The notes: generated from the letters alone by a model not told the origin. Counted from the stretch's first letter, positions 24,773 to 32,736 are shown. The stretch: DNA of 33,418 bases from Oligoflexia bacterium (GCA_015232355.1 JADFZW010000016.1:1-33418); one strand, 5' to 3'. Made by a program: numbers and translations.

Positions 24773-24874
24773 ATAATTATATCCTTAAATTATAATTTTT
24801 GGTTACTTCTAAAGTGTATATCTCTAATTAAACGAATCTACCAGTTTTTCACTTTAAATGAGACAGATTTTGCC

Positions 24875-24890
24875 TGGTGTAGTAAGTGCT
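24875..24890 (+). promoter_or_regulatory. Very weak sigma-54-like element upstream of flgF
   Basis: TGG and TGC are spaced so that GG-N10-GC holds, 80 bp before flgF, which is the -24/-12 spacing of sigma-54 promoters. The CACG part of the consensus is absent. The match is minimal, and the promoter of the operon is otherwise unidentified in the 197-bp gap. Confidence 0.15.
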
Positions 24891-24969
24891 CTTCCTCCAT
24901 TGGTAAACTAAATAAAAGAAGTTGATATTTTGACCTAAATTAACTTGATCGTTTAAGGAGGTTTTAGCT

Positions 24970-25845
24970 TTGAGAGAGTTATGGGTTCCTCTTTCCGGTG
25001 CAATTGCACAACAACAAAATATTGAAACCATCGCCAACAATGTTGCCAACGCTAACACTCCTGGCTTCAAAAAAGATCAACTCGTCTTTAAAGAATACCT
25101 TACTATTTTAGGAAAGGATCAAGAGACACCTGATTTACCGAGGGGAGAATGGAAACCAGGTGACTTTTATCGCTCTCAAGGTGCTGAACATGGTTTCGTA
25201 AAATCAGATGGAACTTATACACTATTTAATCAAGGTGAACTAAAACAAACTGGTAATCCTTTGGATTTAGCAATTTGGGGAAATGGTTTTTTTGAAGTAC
25301 TCACTCCCAATGGAATTCGTTATAGCAAAAAAGGAATTTTCTCCATCTCAAAAGATGGAGAACTAGTAACCGAGCAAGGATTTAAAGTATTAACAAAAAT
25401 TCCTGAAAAAGATTCTGCTTTAGAAGTTGAAAATAAAGTTGGAAGTAAAGCTGAAAATAAAGTTGAAAGTAAAGCTGAAAGTAAGATTGAAGATAGAGCG
25501 GTTAAGATTGGAAGCAATGGTAGTAAAATTACTGTAACCATGGAAGGAGAAGTCCACGTAGATAATGCTAAAATTGCAGATTTATCATTAGTTGAATTCA
25601 AAGACATTCATGCTTTAAAAAAAGAGGGTGATTCCTTTTATATAAATATACCCGAAGAAAATATTATTCGTAGTGATATTAAAGCAGTTATTCATCAAGG
25701 TTTTGTTGAAAGCTCAAATGTAGAAGCAGTAAGTGAAATGTCTAATCTGATAAAAGCACATAGAAATTTTGAGAGTATTCAACGGGCCATAAAAACTTAC
25801 GATGCTATCTCACAAAGGGCAGTAAATGATATAGCAAAATTTTAG
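24970..25845 (+). CDS. flgF: Flagellar proximal rod protein FlgF
   Basis: This 291-residue protein starts at TTG with AAGGAGG 8 bases upstream. The N-terminal rod/hook motif NIETIANNVANANTPGFKKD (about residues 17-36) and the C-terminal GFVESSNVEAVSEM...IKAHRNFE segment mark the rod/hook family; the divergence from FlgG and the position first in the operon point to FlgF. It is one of the proteins that build the flagellar rod in the periplasm, exported by the flagellar type III system. An in-frame Lys/Glu repeat lies in the middle (about residues 152-173). flgG follows after 25 bp. Confidence 0.9.
   Translation: MRELWVPLSGAIAQQQNIETIANNVANANTPGFKKDQLVFKEYLTILGKDQETPDLPRGEWKPGDFYRSQGAEHGFVKSDGTYTLFNQGELKQTGNPLDLAIWGNGFFEVLTPNGIRYSKKGIFSISKDGELVTEQGFKVLTKIPEKDSALEVENKVGSKAENKVESKAESKIEDRAVKIGSNGSKITVTMEGEVHVDNAKIADLSLVEFKDIHALKKEGDSFYINIPEENIIRSDIKAVIHQGFVESSNVEAVSEMSNLIKAHRNFESIQRAIKTYDAISQRAVNDIAKF
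25427..25496. repeat. In-frame K/E/S/V repeat in flgF
   Basis: Alternating 12- to 15-bp units (GAAAATAAAGTT- and GAAAGTAAAGCT-like) encode E-N-K-V and E-S-K-A. The tract lies in the variable middle region between the conserved ends that make rod contacts. Confidence 0.9.
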
Positions 25846-25870
25846 AATACAAACACAAGAGGAGATCTAA

Positions 25871-26656
25871 ATGCTACGTGCTCTTAATACAGCAGCAACA
25901 GGAATGGCGGCCCAAGATGCTAACATCAACACTATCGCCAACAACATTGCTAACGTTAACACTACTGGTTTCAAGAAAGGTCGAACTGAGTTTGAAGATT
26001 TACTCTATCAAACAGTTCAAGAAGCAGGTGGAAGATCAAGTGCAAATTCCATTCACAATGTTGGAACACAAATTGGTTCTGGAGCTAAGGTATCCGCCAC
26101 TAGAAAAATAAATTCTATGGGAAGTGTTAATCGAACAGAAAATCCTTTAGATTTAATGATCAATGGAGAAGGATACTTTGGAATAATTTCTCCAAGTAAT
26201 GAAGTAAAGTATACTCGCGATGGTAGTTTTAATGTAGACAATCAAGGATCAATTGTAACCAGAAGTGGCCATAAACTTTTCCCTGGAATAACTATTCCTC
26301 CTAATACTACCAGTATTAATATTTCGACCGATGGTAAAGTTGATATCTATACTAAAAATCAAATAGGCCCACAAAATGTGGGAACAATACCCGTATTTAC
26401 TTTTATTAATCCCGCTGGATTACGTTCTGAGGGAGGAAATCTTTTAGGTCAAACTGTTGCTAGTGGAGAAGCGGTTCAAGGAATTGGAAGTAAAGAGAAT
26501 GCTGGATCTATCGAACAAGGTGCTTTGGAATCCTCCAATGTAAGTGTAATGAATGAAATGACTGATATGATTCGTGCTCAACGAGCATATGAAATGAATG
26601 CAAAGGTATTGGGAGTTGCAGATAGTATGTTACAAACTGTCAACAATATAAAATAA
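25871..26656 (+). CDS. flgG: Flagellar distal rod protein FlgG
   Basis: At 261 residues this has the standard FlgG length, and it is the least altered flagellar gene here, with no repeat insert. It starts MLRALNTAATGMAAQDANIN, followed by TIANNIANVNTTGFKKGR. NPLDLMINGEGYF is near residue 95, and the C-terminal ESSNVSVMNEMTDMIRAQRAYEMNAKV is typical. It forms the distal rod that passes through the P and L rings. GAGGAGAT lies just before the ATG. flgA starts 6 bp downstream without its own clear Shine-Dalgarno, which suggests translational coupling. Confidence 0.97.
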   Translation: MLRALNTAATGMAAQDANINTIANNIANVNTTGFKKGRTEFEDLLYQTVQEAGGRSSANSIHNVGTQIGSGAKVSATRKINSMGSVNRTENPLDLMINGEGYFGIISPSNEVKYTRDGSFNVDNQGSIVTRSGHKLFPGITIPPNTTSINISTDGKVDIYTKNQIGPQNVGTIPVFTFINPAGLRSEGGNLLGQTVASGEAVQGIGSKENAGSIEQGALESSNVSVMNEMTDMIRAQRAYEMNAKVLGVADSMLQTVNNIK

Positions 26657-26662
26657 AATAAA

Positions 26663-27628
26663 ATGAAACGATCTATACTACTATTATTACCTTTCTTCTT
26701 ATTACTATATTCTATAGCGTACGCTACAGAAGCGTACGCTTCTATAGTGCCTCCAACAAATCACAAAGACACATTAAAGTTTTGTACTGTTCTTCTTCCT
26801 GCAACTATTTTTTTCCCTGACAAAGTCACCGATGTCGACAATCAATTAATTAGAGAGAGTAATTGCAGTAAGGATATAAAACAAGAAATTATAAAAACTA
26901 TTGTTTCTATTAAAGGAAAGATTAATGAAGATAGTTTAAATTTCTTGATCAAGAATAAATTAGTGCATGTTGGTTTGCAACCATCTACTATTCAAATTTA
27001 CAATCTCAATGATTATCTTAAAGATCTTTTCTCTTTAGACGAAAATAAAATTTTTAATAATTCCAAAATTTTATCCACCAAAAATTATATCGCATTAGAT
27101 GAAGATGAGTATTTAGAGATACTTTCTAGTAAAGATGAAATTTTAAGAGAAGAAAATAAATCAAATATCACAATCAAAATGGCAATAGTTAATATCAAAA
27201 ATCGAGATTCGATTAAAATTTGGATTACAACTTCCATCCAAACAAAAATCAAAGTCTTACGTTCAAATAAAAATATTATGGGATTTACTAATAATTCACT
27301 CGATTCTTTTTTTGTAGAAGATATTATCTATACTAGCAAACCAGAGGGATATTTCCAAAACAAGGAAGCACTTAAATACTATCAACTAAACAGACCTTTA
27401 GCAGAAGGTACTATACTTAAAAGTAGCGATATTGTTCCTTATGCTTTAATAAAAAACGGCCAATCTGTTAACGTCTCTTACCAAGATGGAAATCTTCGTC
27501 TTTCGATCGAAGCATTGGCGCGTTCAAATGGATATTTTGGAGAAGTCATTGAATTAAATAATCCCAAGAGCAATAAAAAACTCTGGGGAAAGGTGATTGG
27601 ATTAAACCAAGTTTTAATAGAGAGATAA
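26663..27628 (+). CDS. flgA: Flagellar P-ring assembly chaperone FlgA
   Basis: This 321-residue protein has a signal peptide (residues 1-22 or 1-27) that contains a duplicated A-Y-A cleavage-like site. The C-terminal SAF-type domain (from about residue 220: YYQLNRPLAEGTILKSSDIV, then GDLR-like DGNLRLSIEALARSNGYFGE and GKVIGLNQVLIER) is characteristic of FlgA. The N-terminal half (about 30-200) is longer than in E. coli FlgA and was not recognised beyond family position. FlgA works in the periplasm to help FlgI form the P ring. It lies between flgG and flgH, with flgH starting 7 bp after the stop. Confidence 0.88.
   Translation: MKRSILLLLPFFLLLYSIAYATEAYASIVPPTNHKDTLKFCTVLLPATIFFPDKVTDVDNQLIRESNCSKDIKQEIIKTIVSIKGKINEDSLNFLIKNKLVHVGLQPSTIQIYNLNDYLKDLFSLDENKIFNNSKILSTKNYIALDEDEYLEILSSKDEILREENKSNITIKMAIVNIKNRDSIKIWITTSIQTKIKVLRSNKNIMGFTNNSLDSFFVEDIIYTSKPEGYFQNKEALKYYQLNRPLAEGTILKSSDIVPYALIKNGQSVNVSYQDGNLRLSIEALARSNGYFGEVIELNNPKSNKKLWGKVIGLNQVLIER
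26712..26746. repeat. Interrupted inverted repeat in the flgA signal-peptide region
   Basis: CTATAG at each end and CGTACGCT/AGCGTACG inside can pair around a 5-base loop with a 3-base bulge. Each arm also contains the palindrome AGCGTACGCT. On the mRNA this would fold into a hairpin about 50 bases after the flgA start. It codes for the repeated A-Y-A of the signal peptide. Confidence 0.6.
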
Positions 27629-27635
27629 AAATATT

Positions 27636-28529
27636 ATGAAAAACATCTTCTTATCTTCATTTTTTTACCATTCTTTTTTGCTCTTCCTTTTGCTCTTTCT
27701 TTTGCTTCCTCTTTCCTTTCTAAGTGGCTGCAGCTCGTATATAGAAAATATGCATAAGCAACTCGATAGTGTCTCCACACCTAATAAACCTCCAAGCAGT
27801 AATCTAGATTTATATCTATTTAGAAATAAATTAAAAAAAAATAAAGACGTGGCCAACTCTCAATTTAATTCCATCAATTCCAAAACGATTCCTAATCTGC
27901 ATCCAAATGTTAAACGAGCATACTCTTCCACAAAAAAAAGAACTACTGCCGAAGATTTAGTAGACAGTGGAAGTGCTAATGCCAGCTTATGGAATGATTC
28001 TCAAAATGGTTTTCTTTTTAGTCAAAATAGTCATAAAAAAATTGGAGACATTGTTACTATAGATGTAATGGCGAAATTAAAACAAGAAATTGGTCTGGAG
28101 TTAAGTCGCCTCTTTTCAGACTCAAGAAAGAAGAATCCTAAAAATGGTAAAGATGGGAAAGACGGTAAAGATGGTAAAGATGGGAAAGATGGTGAGAAAA
28201 AAGATCAGAACTCTCAACAAGAAAATCAAGAGCAGGGAGCAGGTCAAGGACAATCACAAAATGGAGCGAATAAAGATGGTAAAATTTCAAGTGATGATAA
28301 AAAATATAATCCTATTACTGATGACAAGGTCTATGATCAAATACCAGGGGTAATTGCAGAAGATCTTAATCGTGATTATGTAATCGTACAAGGACGCAAA
28401 GAGATTTTATACTTAAGTCGTAAACGCTTCATTGAAGTTAAGGCAGTTATTGCCAGAAAAGATATCAGCGATAATTATTCCGTTATGTCTTCAAAATTTT
28501 TGGAGTCAAATATAAAAATTATAAAATAA
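27636..28529 (+). CDS. flgH: Flagellar L-ring lipoprotein FlgH
   Basis: This is a 297-residue protein. A Leu/Phe-rich signal peptide ends in the lipobox LSGC (Cys32), so it is lipid-anchored. The FlgH region SLWNDSQNGFLFSQNSHKKIGDIVTIDVMAK (about 120-150) and the C-terminal YVIVQGRKEILYLSRKRFIEVKAVIARKDIS segment (about 247-277) identify the L-ring protein, in a divergent form. It forms the ring in the outer membrane around the rod. A hydrophilic insert beginning with five G-K-D units spans about 169-225. It lies between flgA and flgI, as expected. Confidence 0.88.
   Translation: MKNIFLSSFFYHSFLLFLLLFLLLPLSFLSGCSSYIENMHKQLDSVSTPNKPPSSNLDLYLFRNKLKKNKDVANSQFNSINSKTIPNLHPNVKRAYSSTKKRTTAEDLVDSGSANASLWNDSQNGFLFSQNSHKKIGDIVTIDVMAKLKQEIGLELSRLFSDSRKKNPKNGKDGKDGKDGKDGKDGEKKDQNSQQENQEQGAGQGQSQNGANKDGKISSDDKKYNPITDDKVYDQIPGVIAEDLNRDYVIVQGRKEILYLSRKRFIEVKAVIARKDISDNYSVMSSKFLESNIKIIK
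28146..28190. repeat. 9-bp repeat (GGTAAAGAT) x 5 in flgH
   Basis: Five units with only third-position changes (GGG for GGT, GAC for GAT) encode G-K-D. They sit in frame in the middle of the L-ring protein and continue into a Gln/Asn-rich stretch. Confidence 0.95.
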
Positions 28530-28549
28530 AAAACTTAAGGAAATCATTT

Positions 28550-29620
28550 ATGAGACACATAATATTTATACTAACAATGATCCTCGCTATCTCTACTGGC
28601 AATTACTCCTTCAGTGGTGATTCACGAATAAAAGATCTTATCACCATAAAAGGTGTTCGTGAAAATCCATTATTTGGTTACGGACTTGTCATCGGGTTAA
28701 ACGGCACCGGAGATAGTGAAGGAGATATAACTTCGACTTCTATGAGAAGAATGTTTAATCGTCTAGGTATCAATCCTCAAAAAGAATTCAGCACTAAAAA
28801 CGTTGCCGCTGTGATAGTAACCGCACAACTTCCACCATTTGCAAGATTAGGACAAAAGATAGATGTTAATATTGCTTCTATTGGAAACGCCAGCTCGCTG
28901 GCAGGCGGAACATTATTAATTACTCCTCTAAAAGCTGCTGATAATGAAGTCTATGCTGTGGCCAATGGACAAGTCTCTATTGGAGGATTAAAACAAGGAG
29001 CAAAGTTTGCTACAAATGCAAGAGTAGCAGGTGGGGCCACAATAGAAAAAGAATTAGAAGATACTTTCGAATTAAAAGCATCTATTCGCTTATCATTAAA
29101 CAATCCTGACTTTACTACTGCATATAGAATTGAAAATACCATCAACACTGGACTCGGTGGAAAATTTGCTAAAGCAAAAGACTCGGCCACAATCGATTTA
29201 TTAGCTCCTCCAAATTATCATAGAAGATTGATTGAGCTAATTGCTTTAATAGAAAACTACAGAGTAAATTTAGATACCAAAGCAAAAATTATCATCAATG
29301 AAAGAACAGGTACTATTATTACTGGCGGAGATATTGTTCTAAAAGAAGTAGCTATCTCTCATGGAGATCTTACTGTTGAAATTGGAGCAAAAGGTGGTGC
29401 GGGTAAAGGAGGAGCAGGTGGTGGAGGCGGTGGTGGTGCTGCTGGTGCTGGAGGTAAAGGCGGAACAAAAGAATCACTTTATCGTATGGAAGAAGGATCA
29501 TCACTAAATGATTTGGTCAAAGGATTAAATGCTCTGGGAGTAACTCCAGAAGATCTTATTTCAATTTTTCAAGCATTAAAGAAAAATGGTGCACTAGTTG
29601 GTGAAATTGAATTTATCTAG
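28550..29620 (+). CDS. flgI: Flagellar P-ring protein FlgI
   Basis: This is a 356-residue protein. A signal peptide spans residues 1-23. The FlgI opening block RIKDLITIKGVRENPLFGYG (about 26-45) followed by GLNGTGD is diagnostic. VAAVIVTAQLPPFARLGQKI and NERTGTIITGG are further conserved blocks, and the C-terminus (SLNDLVKGLNALGVTPEDL, then QALKKNGALVGEIEFI) is normal. AAGGAAA lies before the ATG. The protein forms the ring in the peptidoglycan layer. A Gly/Ala/Lys-rich insert at about 279-305 replaces the loop just before the C-terminal block. The stop codon lies in a 9-bp repeat. Confidence 0.96.
   Translation: MRHIIFILTMILAISTGNYSFSGDSRIKDLITIKGVRENPLFGYGLVIGLNGTGDSEGDITSTSMRRMFNRLGINPQKEFSTKNVAAVIVTAQLPPFARLGQKIDVNIASIGNASSLAGGTLLITPLKAADNEVYAVANGQVSIGGLKQGAKFATNARVAGGATIEKELEDTFELKASIRLSLNNPDFTTAYRIENTINTGLGGKFAKAKDSATIDLLAPPNYHRRLIELIALIENYRVNLDTKAKIIINERTGTIITGGDIVLKEVAISHGDLTVEIGAKGGAGKGGAGGGGGGGAAGAGGKGGTKESLYRMEEGSSLNDLVKGLNALGVTPEDLISIFQALKKNGALVGEIEFI
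29384..29464. repeat. Gly-rich in-frame repeat in flgI
   Basis: Degenerate GGT/GGA/GCT triplets encode about 27 residues of Gly, Ala and Lys, including seven consecutive Gly. The tract is far more G-rich than its surroundings. Confidence 0.92.
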
Positions 29621-29638
29621 TTTATCTAGTTTATCTAG
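29612..29638. repeat. 9-bp repeat (TTTATCTAG) x 3 across the flgI stop
   Basis: The first copy encodes the last two residues (Phe-Ile) and the stop codon of FlgI; the next two repeat Phe-Ile-stop in the same frame. The array therefore gives three in-frame stops. Confidence 0.95.
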
Positions 29639-29640
29639 TT

Positions 29641-29670
29641 TATAATTGATAAAAGCAAACAACAATTATA
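29641..29670. terminator. AT-rich inverted repeat after flgI
   Basis: TATAATTG and CAATTATA form an 8-bp stem around a 14-base loop just downstream of flgI. There is no T run after it and the stem is AT-rich, so termination would be weak. The following 140 bp could also hold a promoter for flgJ onwards (TATAAT at 29734-29739 without a good -35). Confidence 0.25.
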
Positions 29671-29809
29671 TCTATAACTCTTATAAATGTTGTAAATAAA
29701 ATCTGCCTACATATACTTTTTTGCCTAACCATATATAATAAAAATTGTTTAAGATAAGTGGGTATCTTTAGGTTTTTTTAACAAGAAATAAACAACGGAG
29801 AATTACAAA

Positions 29810-30247
29810 TTGAGCAATAATATCTCCATAAAAAACAACAATTCATTTACTCCTGCAAACTCTATAAGAGATCAACATCAAAACAACAAAGATCCCTATA
29901 AAAAAATAGCAAATGGTATGGAAGTTGAATTTTTAAAATATCTTTTGAAAGAGATGAGAAATACCGTTGATAAAAATGAAGAAGATAGTCAGGAAGTAGA
30001 ATTTTATACTCAATTGCTCGATCAAGAATATGCTCAAGCACTTGCAAACAAAAATCAAGGAGTAGGAATTCAAGATGTTATTTTAAAACAATTACTTCCT
30101 AAATATCAAAATAGATATCCCAATATAAATCCCAATATAAATTTGGGAACAAATTCAAATGTAAATTCGAATGTAAATTCAAAAGTAAATTCAAACACAA
30201 ATTTATACACAAAATTAGGAGCTATTACAAATGGCGAACGAAATTAA
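29810..30247 (+). CDS. flgJ: Flagellar rod-cap protein FlgJ (rod-binding domain only)
   Basis: This is a 145-residue protein. It starts at TTG with GGAG 9 bases upstream. Residues about 30-100 (MEVEFLKYLLKEMRNTVDKN, then EFYTQLLDQEYAQALANKNQ and GIQDVILKQLLP) form the FlgJ rod-binding domain. The muramidase domain seen in enteric FlgJ is absent, which is common outside beta- and gammaproteobacteria, so another enzyme must open the wall. An Asn-rich repeat tail (about 105-135) follows. The end overlaps flgM by 17 bp, suggesting coupled translation. A 189-bp gap separates it from flgI, the largest gap in the operon. Confidence 0.85.
   Translation: MSNNISIKNNNSFTPANSIRDQHQNNKDPYKKIANGMEVEFLKYLLKEMRNTVDKNEEDSQEVEFYTQLLDQEYAQALANKNQGVGIQDVILKQLLPKYQNRYPNINPNINLGTNSNVNSNVNSKVNSNTNLYTKLGAITNGERN
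30119..30207. repeat. Asn-rich repeat tail in flgJ
   Basis: Twelve-bp units (CCCAATATAAAT- and TCAAATGTAAAT-like) encode P-N-I-N and S-N-V-N. They lie after the rod-binding domain and keep the frame. Confidence 0.9.
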
Positions 30248-30593
30248 AACCACAACTCAACCTACATTTTTCCCCAAGGACCCACGTTCCTCTAATAACA
30301 AACCAGAGAAGACTAATCCGGCCAGCAATCCCTCTGTTAAACCAAGAAATAGCAAAAAACGACAAAGTGAAATTTTAGAAAAAACAGAAAACGATGCTAA
30401 AGTTGATATACCAAATAAGGTCAAAGATTTTTCCCGAATAAAAAAAGCAGTCGATTCAGCTCCTGAAGTAGATAATCGTGAAAAAGTTGAAGGATTAAAA
30501 AAACAAATTGCCTCTGGTCAATACAAAATTGATTATGATGCTTTAACCGATAAAATGATGGATGCAGACATTTATGGAAGCAAATCAATCTAA
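30231..30593 (+). CDS. flgM: Anti-sigma-28 factor FlgM
   Basis: At 120 residues it is slightly longer than usual (about 95-100). The first 60 residues are Pro/Asn/Lys-rich and disordered-looking, as expected for a protein exported unfolded. The C-terminal sigma-binding part (FSRIKKAVDSAPEVDNREKV, then GLKKQIASGQYKIDYDALTDKMM, about 70-112) matches FlgM well. FlgM holds sigma-28 (FliA) inactive until the hook is finished and FlgM is exported. It overlaps flgJ by 17 bp and flgN by 32 bp. Its presence implies sigma-28 promoters elsewhere in this genome. Confidence 0.9.
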   Translation: MANEIKTTTQPTFFPKDPRSSNNKPEKTNPASNPSVKPRNSKKRQSEILEKTENDAKVDIPNKVKDFSRIKKAVDSAPEVDNREKVEGLKKQIASGQYKIDYDALTDKMMDADIYGSKSI

Positions 30594-31122
30594 TAGCAAT
30601 AGCGCTAGCAATAGCACTCTAACAAATCAACTTAATCCATATTATTTTGATATTTTGGATTTGTGGAAACAACTTTGCTTGGAACACACCAACCTTTTTG
30701 ATATCACATGTGAAGAGTATTCTCTAATGCTCTCTAGTGATGTAGATGCATTGGAAACTCTAATTATAAAAAAAGAAAATATCATAAAGAGCATTCAAGA
30801 TCTCGATAACTTAAGAAAACATATTATTAACAAAATAAATGAAGTATTGGCCAGCTCTAGTACTGGTACTGGTACTAGGGAAATTCAATCTGTAACTGAT
30901 CTTATAAATATTTTTCATCAATATGAAAAAAATAGAGGTGAAAATTTCTTATCTAGATATAATCAACTTTTAAAAAGTATTATTGAAAAGATCCAAGCAC
31001 AAAATAAAAAAAATCAAATTTTTTTAAATAAAGCAATAATTTCTATTAAAGAAATGAGGGCCGGGCTTCTTGGTAAGAAGTCATATAATACATATAATTC
31101 AATGGGAGTGACTAATTCATAA
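30562..31122 (+). CDS. flgN: FlgN-like flagellar export chaperone
   Basis: This 186-residue, almost wholly helical protein follows flgM and precedes flgK, the usual place of flgN. Features of the family are the central YSLMLSSDVDALETLIIKKE segment, in which a conserved pattern of Leu and Glu/Lys is seen, and the long amphipathic helices to the end. FlgN binds the C-termini of FlgK and FlgL and delivers them to export. The start may be the ATG at 30562 or 30574; neither has a clear Shine-Dalgarno, consistent with coupling to flgM. A Ser/Asn repeat lies at the N-terminus and Ser/Thr/Gly at about residues 97-106. Assignment rests mostly on position. Confidence 0.7.
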   Translation: MQTFMEANQSNSNSASNSTLTNQLNPYYFDILDLWKQLCLEHTNLFDITCEEYSLMLSSDVDALETLIIKKENIIKSIQDLDNLRKHIINKINEVLASSSTGTGTREIQSVTDLINIFHQYEKNRGENFLSRYNQLLKSIIEKIQAQNKKNQIFLNKAIISIKEMRAGLLGKKSYNTYNSMGVTNS

Positions 31123-31165
31123 CTAAATTAACGAATTAACTAATTAACGAACTAACGAACCAACT
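31117..31165. repeat. Degenerate AACTAATTAACGA-type repeat before flgK
   Basis: Four to six imperfect copies of an 8- to 12-bp unit (AATTAACG, AACTAACG, AACCAACT) fill the flgN-flgK gap up to 8 bases before the flgK Shine-Dalgarno region. Confidence 0.85.
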
Positions 31166-31185
31166 AATAAAGAGAGGATACCAAC

Positions 31186-32640
31186 TTGGGATCTGATTTA
31201 TTATCAATAGGAAGAACTGGATTAAGCGCAGCTCAGAAATCACTGCAAACCACTGCACATAACATATCCAATGTTAACAGCGATGGATACTCTAGACAAA
31301 AAGTAGTTCAACAAGCTTCTGCACCTGTTGGTGAAGGCAATATTGTTATGGGCACCGGTACTTACATCAGAACTATCGAACGTATTCATGATGACTTTAT
31401 TGAAAAGCGTTTAAACGGAGCAATCTCTGATCATAATTTTAATAACGAAAGATATTTTCAATTATCCATTGTTGAAAATATTTTTAATGAAATTAATTAT
31501 GAAGGATTAAACACCAGTATTAATAATTTCTTTAACTCATTTAGAGAACTTTCAAATAATCCTGGCAGTGAAACCATTCGATCCTTAATCAGAGAGAATG
31601 CTAAAATTTTATTACAGAACTTTCATCGTACTAACGAAGCACTCGATAAAGCAGCAGAAAACATCAACAACAATCTAGATATGGCCACTGATAATATTAA
31701 TAGCTGTCTATCTGCTATTGCATCTTTAAATTATAAAATTCGAGAGATTGAAGTTACCAATGGAGAATCAGGTGATTTAAGAGATGAGAGAGATCGCTAT
31801 TTAAATAGATTAGCAGAGTACTTTGCAGTGGAATATTATTCTGATGAGGCAGGAAGATTTATAGTTGGTGCTAGGGGAGTTGGTACTTTAGTTAGCGGAA
31901 AACTCTATCAACCACTTAAATCTAAATCACCTCCTCCTACTGAAGATCATCCTGCCTTTGCCAATGCTCGCGAAATTCTTATCGATGACAAAATTATAAG
32001 TGATCGTTTTCAACAAGGGAAAGTAGCAGCGCTGCTTGAAACAAGAAATGGCGAGATCAAAATCATGCAAGAAAAAATAGATGAGATCGCTTGGTCCTTG
32101 GCAACAGCAGTAAATGCTCTTCATAGAAGAGGTTTCATTAATAAAGAAGTTGAATTGGATGAAAATGGACAACCAATTGCCAGCTCCTTAGAAAAAGCAA
32201 CAAATATAGATTTTTTTAAAATTAGAGATAATCAATACAAAGCAGCTTCTCTTATTGATTTAAGTTCTGACATAAAAGAAAGTTTATCCAACATCGCCAC
32301 CGCCATGGAACCAAATGCTCCTGGAGATAATAGAATTGCTCTTGCCATCTCTAAATTGCAATATGAAAAAATAGCTGCTAATGGAGAAAGCACCTTAGAA
32401 GAAGACTATCTTCAAAGCGCAAGTACTGTGGCCCTTACTTCAGGTAAATATAAAATTGCCACTGAACAATCAGAGGGAATTTTAGCACAAACACGTTCTT
32501 TTCGAGAGCAAATCTCTGGTGTATCAGTTGATGAAGAGACTGCCAATATGATGAAGTATCAACGTGCTTACGAAGCTTCCGCCAGAGTTATGAAAACAGC
32601 AGATGAAATGTTTAAAGCTGTTCTGAGTATAAAGCCGTAA
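31186..32640 (+). CDS. flgK: Flagellar hook-associated protein 1 (FlgK)
   Basis: This is a 484-residue protein. It starts at TTG, with AGAGAGG 8 bases upstream. The N-terminal SIGRTGLSAAQKSLQTTAHN, then ISNVNSDGYSRQKV (about residues 6-40) and the C-terminal SVDEETANMMKYQRAYEASA, then RVMKTADEMFKAVL define FlgK. The central region (INNFFNSFRELSNNPGSETI near 108-128, and GESGDLRDERDRYLNRLAEY near 195) is also typical. FlgK joins hook to filament together with FlgL. The conserved ends are free of repeats. The 95 bp to flgL are mostly a GTAGTAAT repeat. Confidence 0.95.
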   Translation: MGSDLLSIGRTGLSAAQKSLQTTAHNISNVNSDGYSRQKVVQQASAPVGEGNIVMGTGTYIRTIERIHDDFIEKRLNGAISDHNFNNERYFQLSIVENIFNEINYEGLNTSINNFFNSFRELSNNPGSETIRSLIRENAKILLQNFHRTNEALDKAAENINNNLDMATDNINSCLSAIASLNYKIREIEVTNGESGDLRDERDRYLNRLAEYFAVEYYSDEAGRFIVGARGVGTLVSGKLYQPLKSKSPPPTEDHPAFANAREILIDDKIISDRFQQGKVAALLETRNGEIKIMQEKIDEIAWSLATAVNALHRRGFINKEVELDENGQPIASSLEKATNIDFFKIRDNQYKAASLIDLSSDIKESLSNIATAMEPNAPGDNRIALAISKLQYEKIAANGESTLEEDYLQSASTVALTSGKYKIATEQSEGILAQTRSFREQISGVSVDEETANMMKYQRAYEASARVMKTADEMFKAVLSIKP

Positions 32641-32703
32641 TGTAGTAATGTAGTGATGTAGTAATTTAGTGATGTAGTAATTTAGTGATGTAGTAATGTA
32701 AGT
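32637..32703. repeat. GTAGTAAT/GTAGTGAT repeat before flgL
   Basis: About eight copies of an 8-bp unit (TAATGTAG, TGATGTAG, TAATTTAG) run from the flgK stop to 33 bp before flgL. The copies carry single-base variants, indicating expansion with drift. Confidence 0.93.
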
Positions 32704-32736
32704 AATAATTAGTTGAGGAAAAAGAGGAAGAAATAG

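Noticed and set aside
29721..29739. TTGCCT and TATAAT as a flgJ promoter
   Set aside because: The spacer is only 7 bases; no proper -35 or sigma-28 pattern was found.
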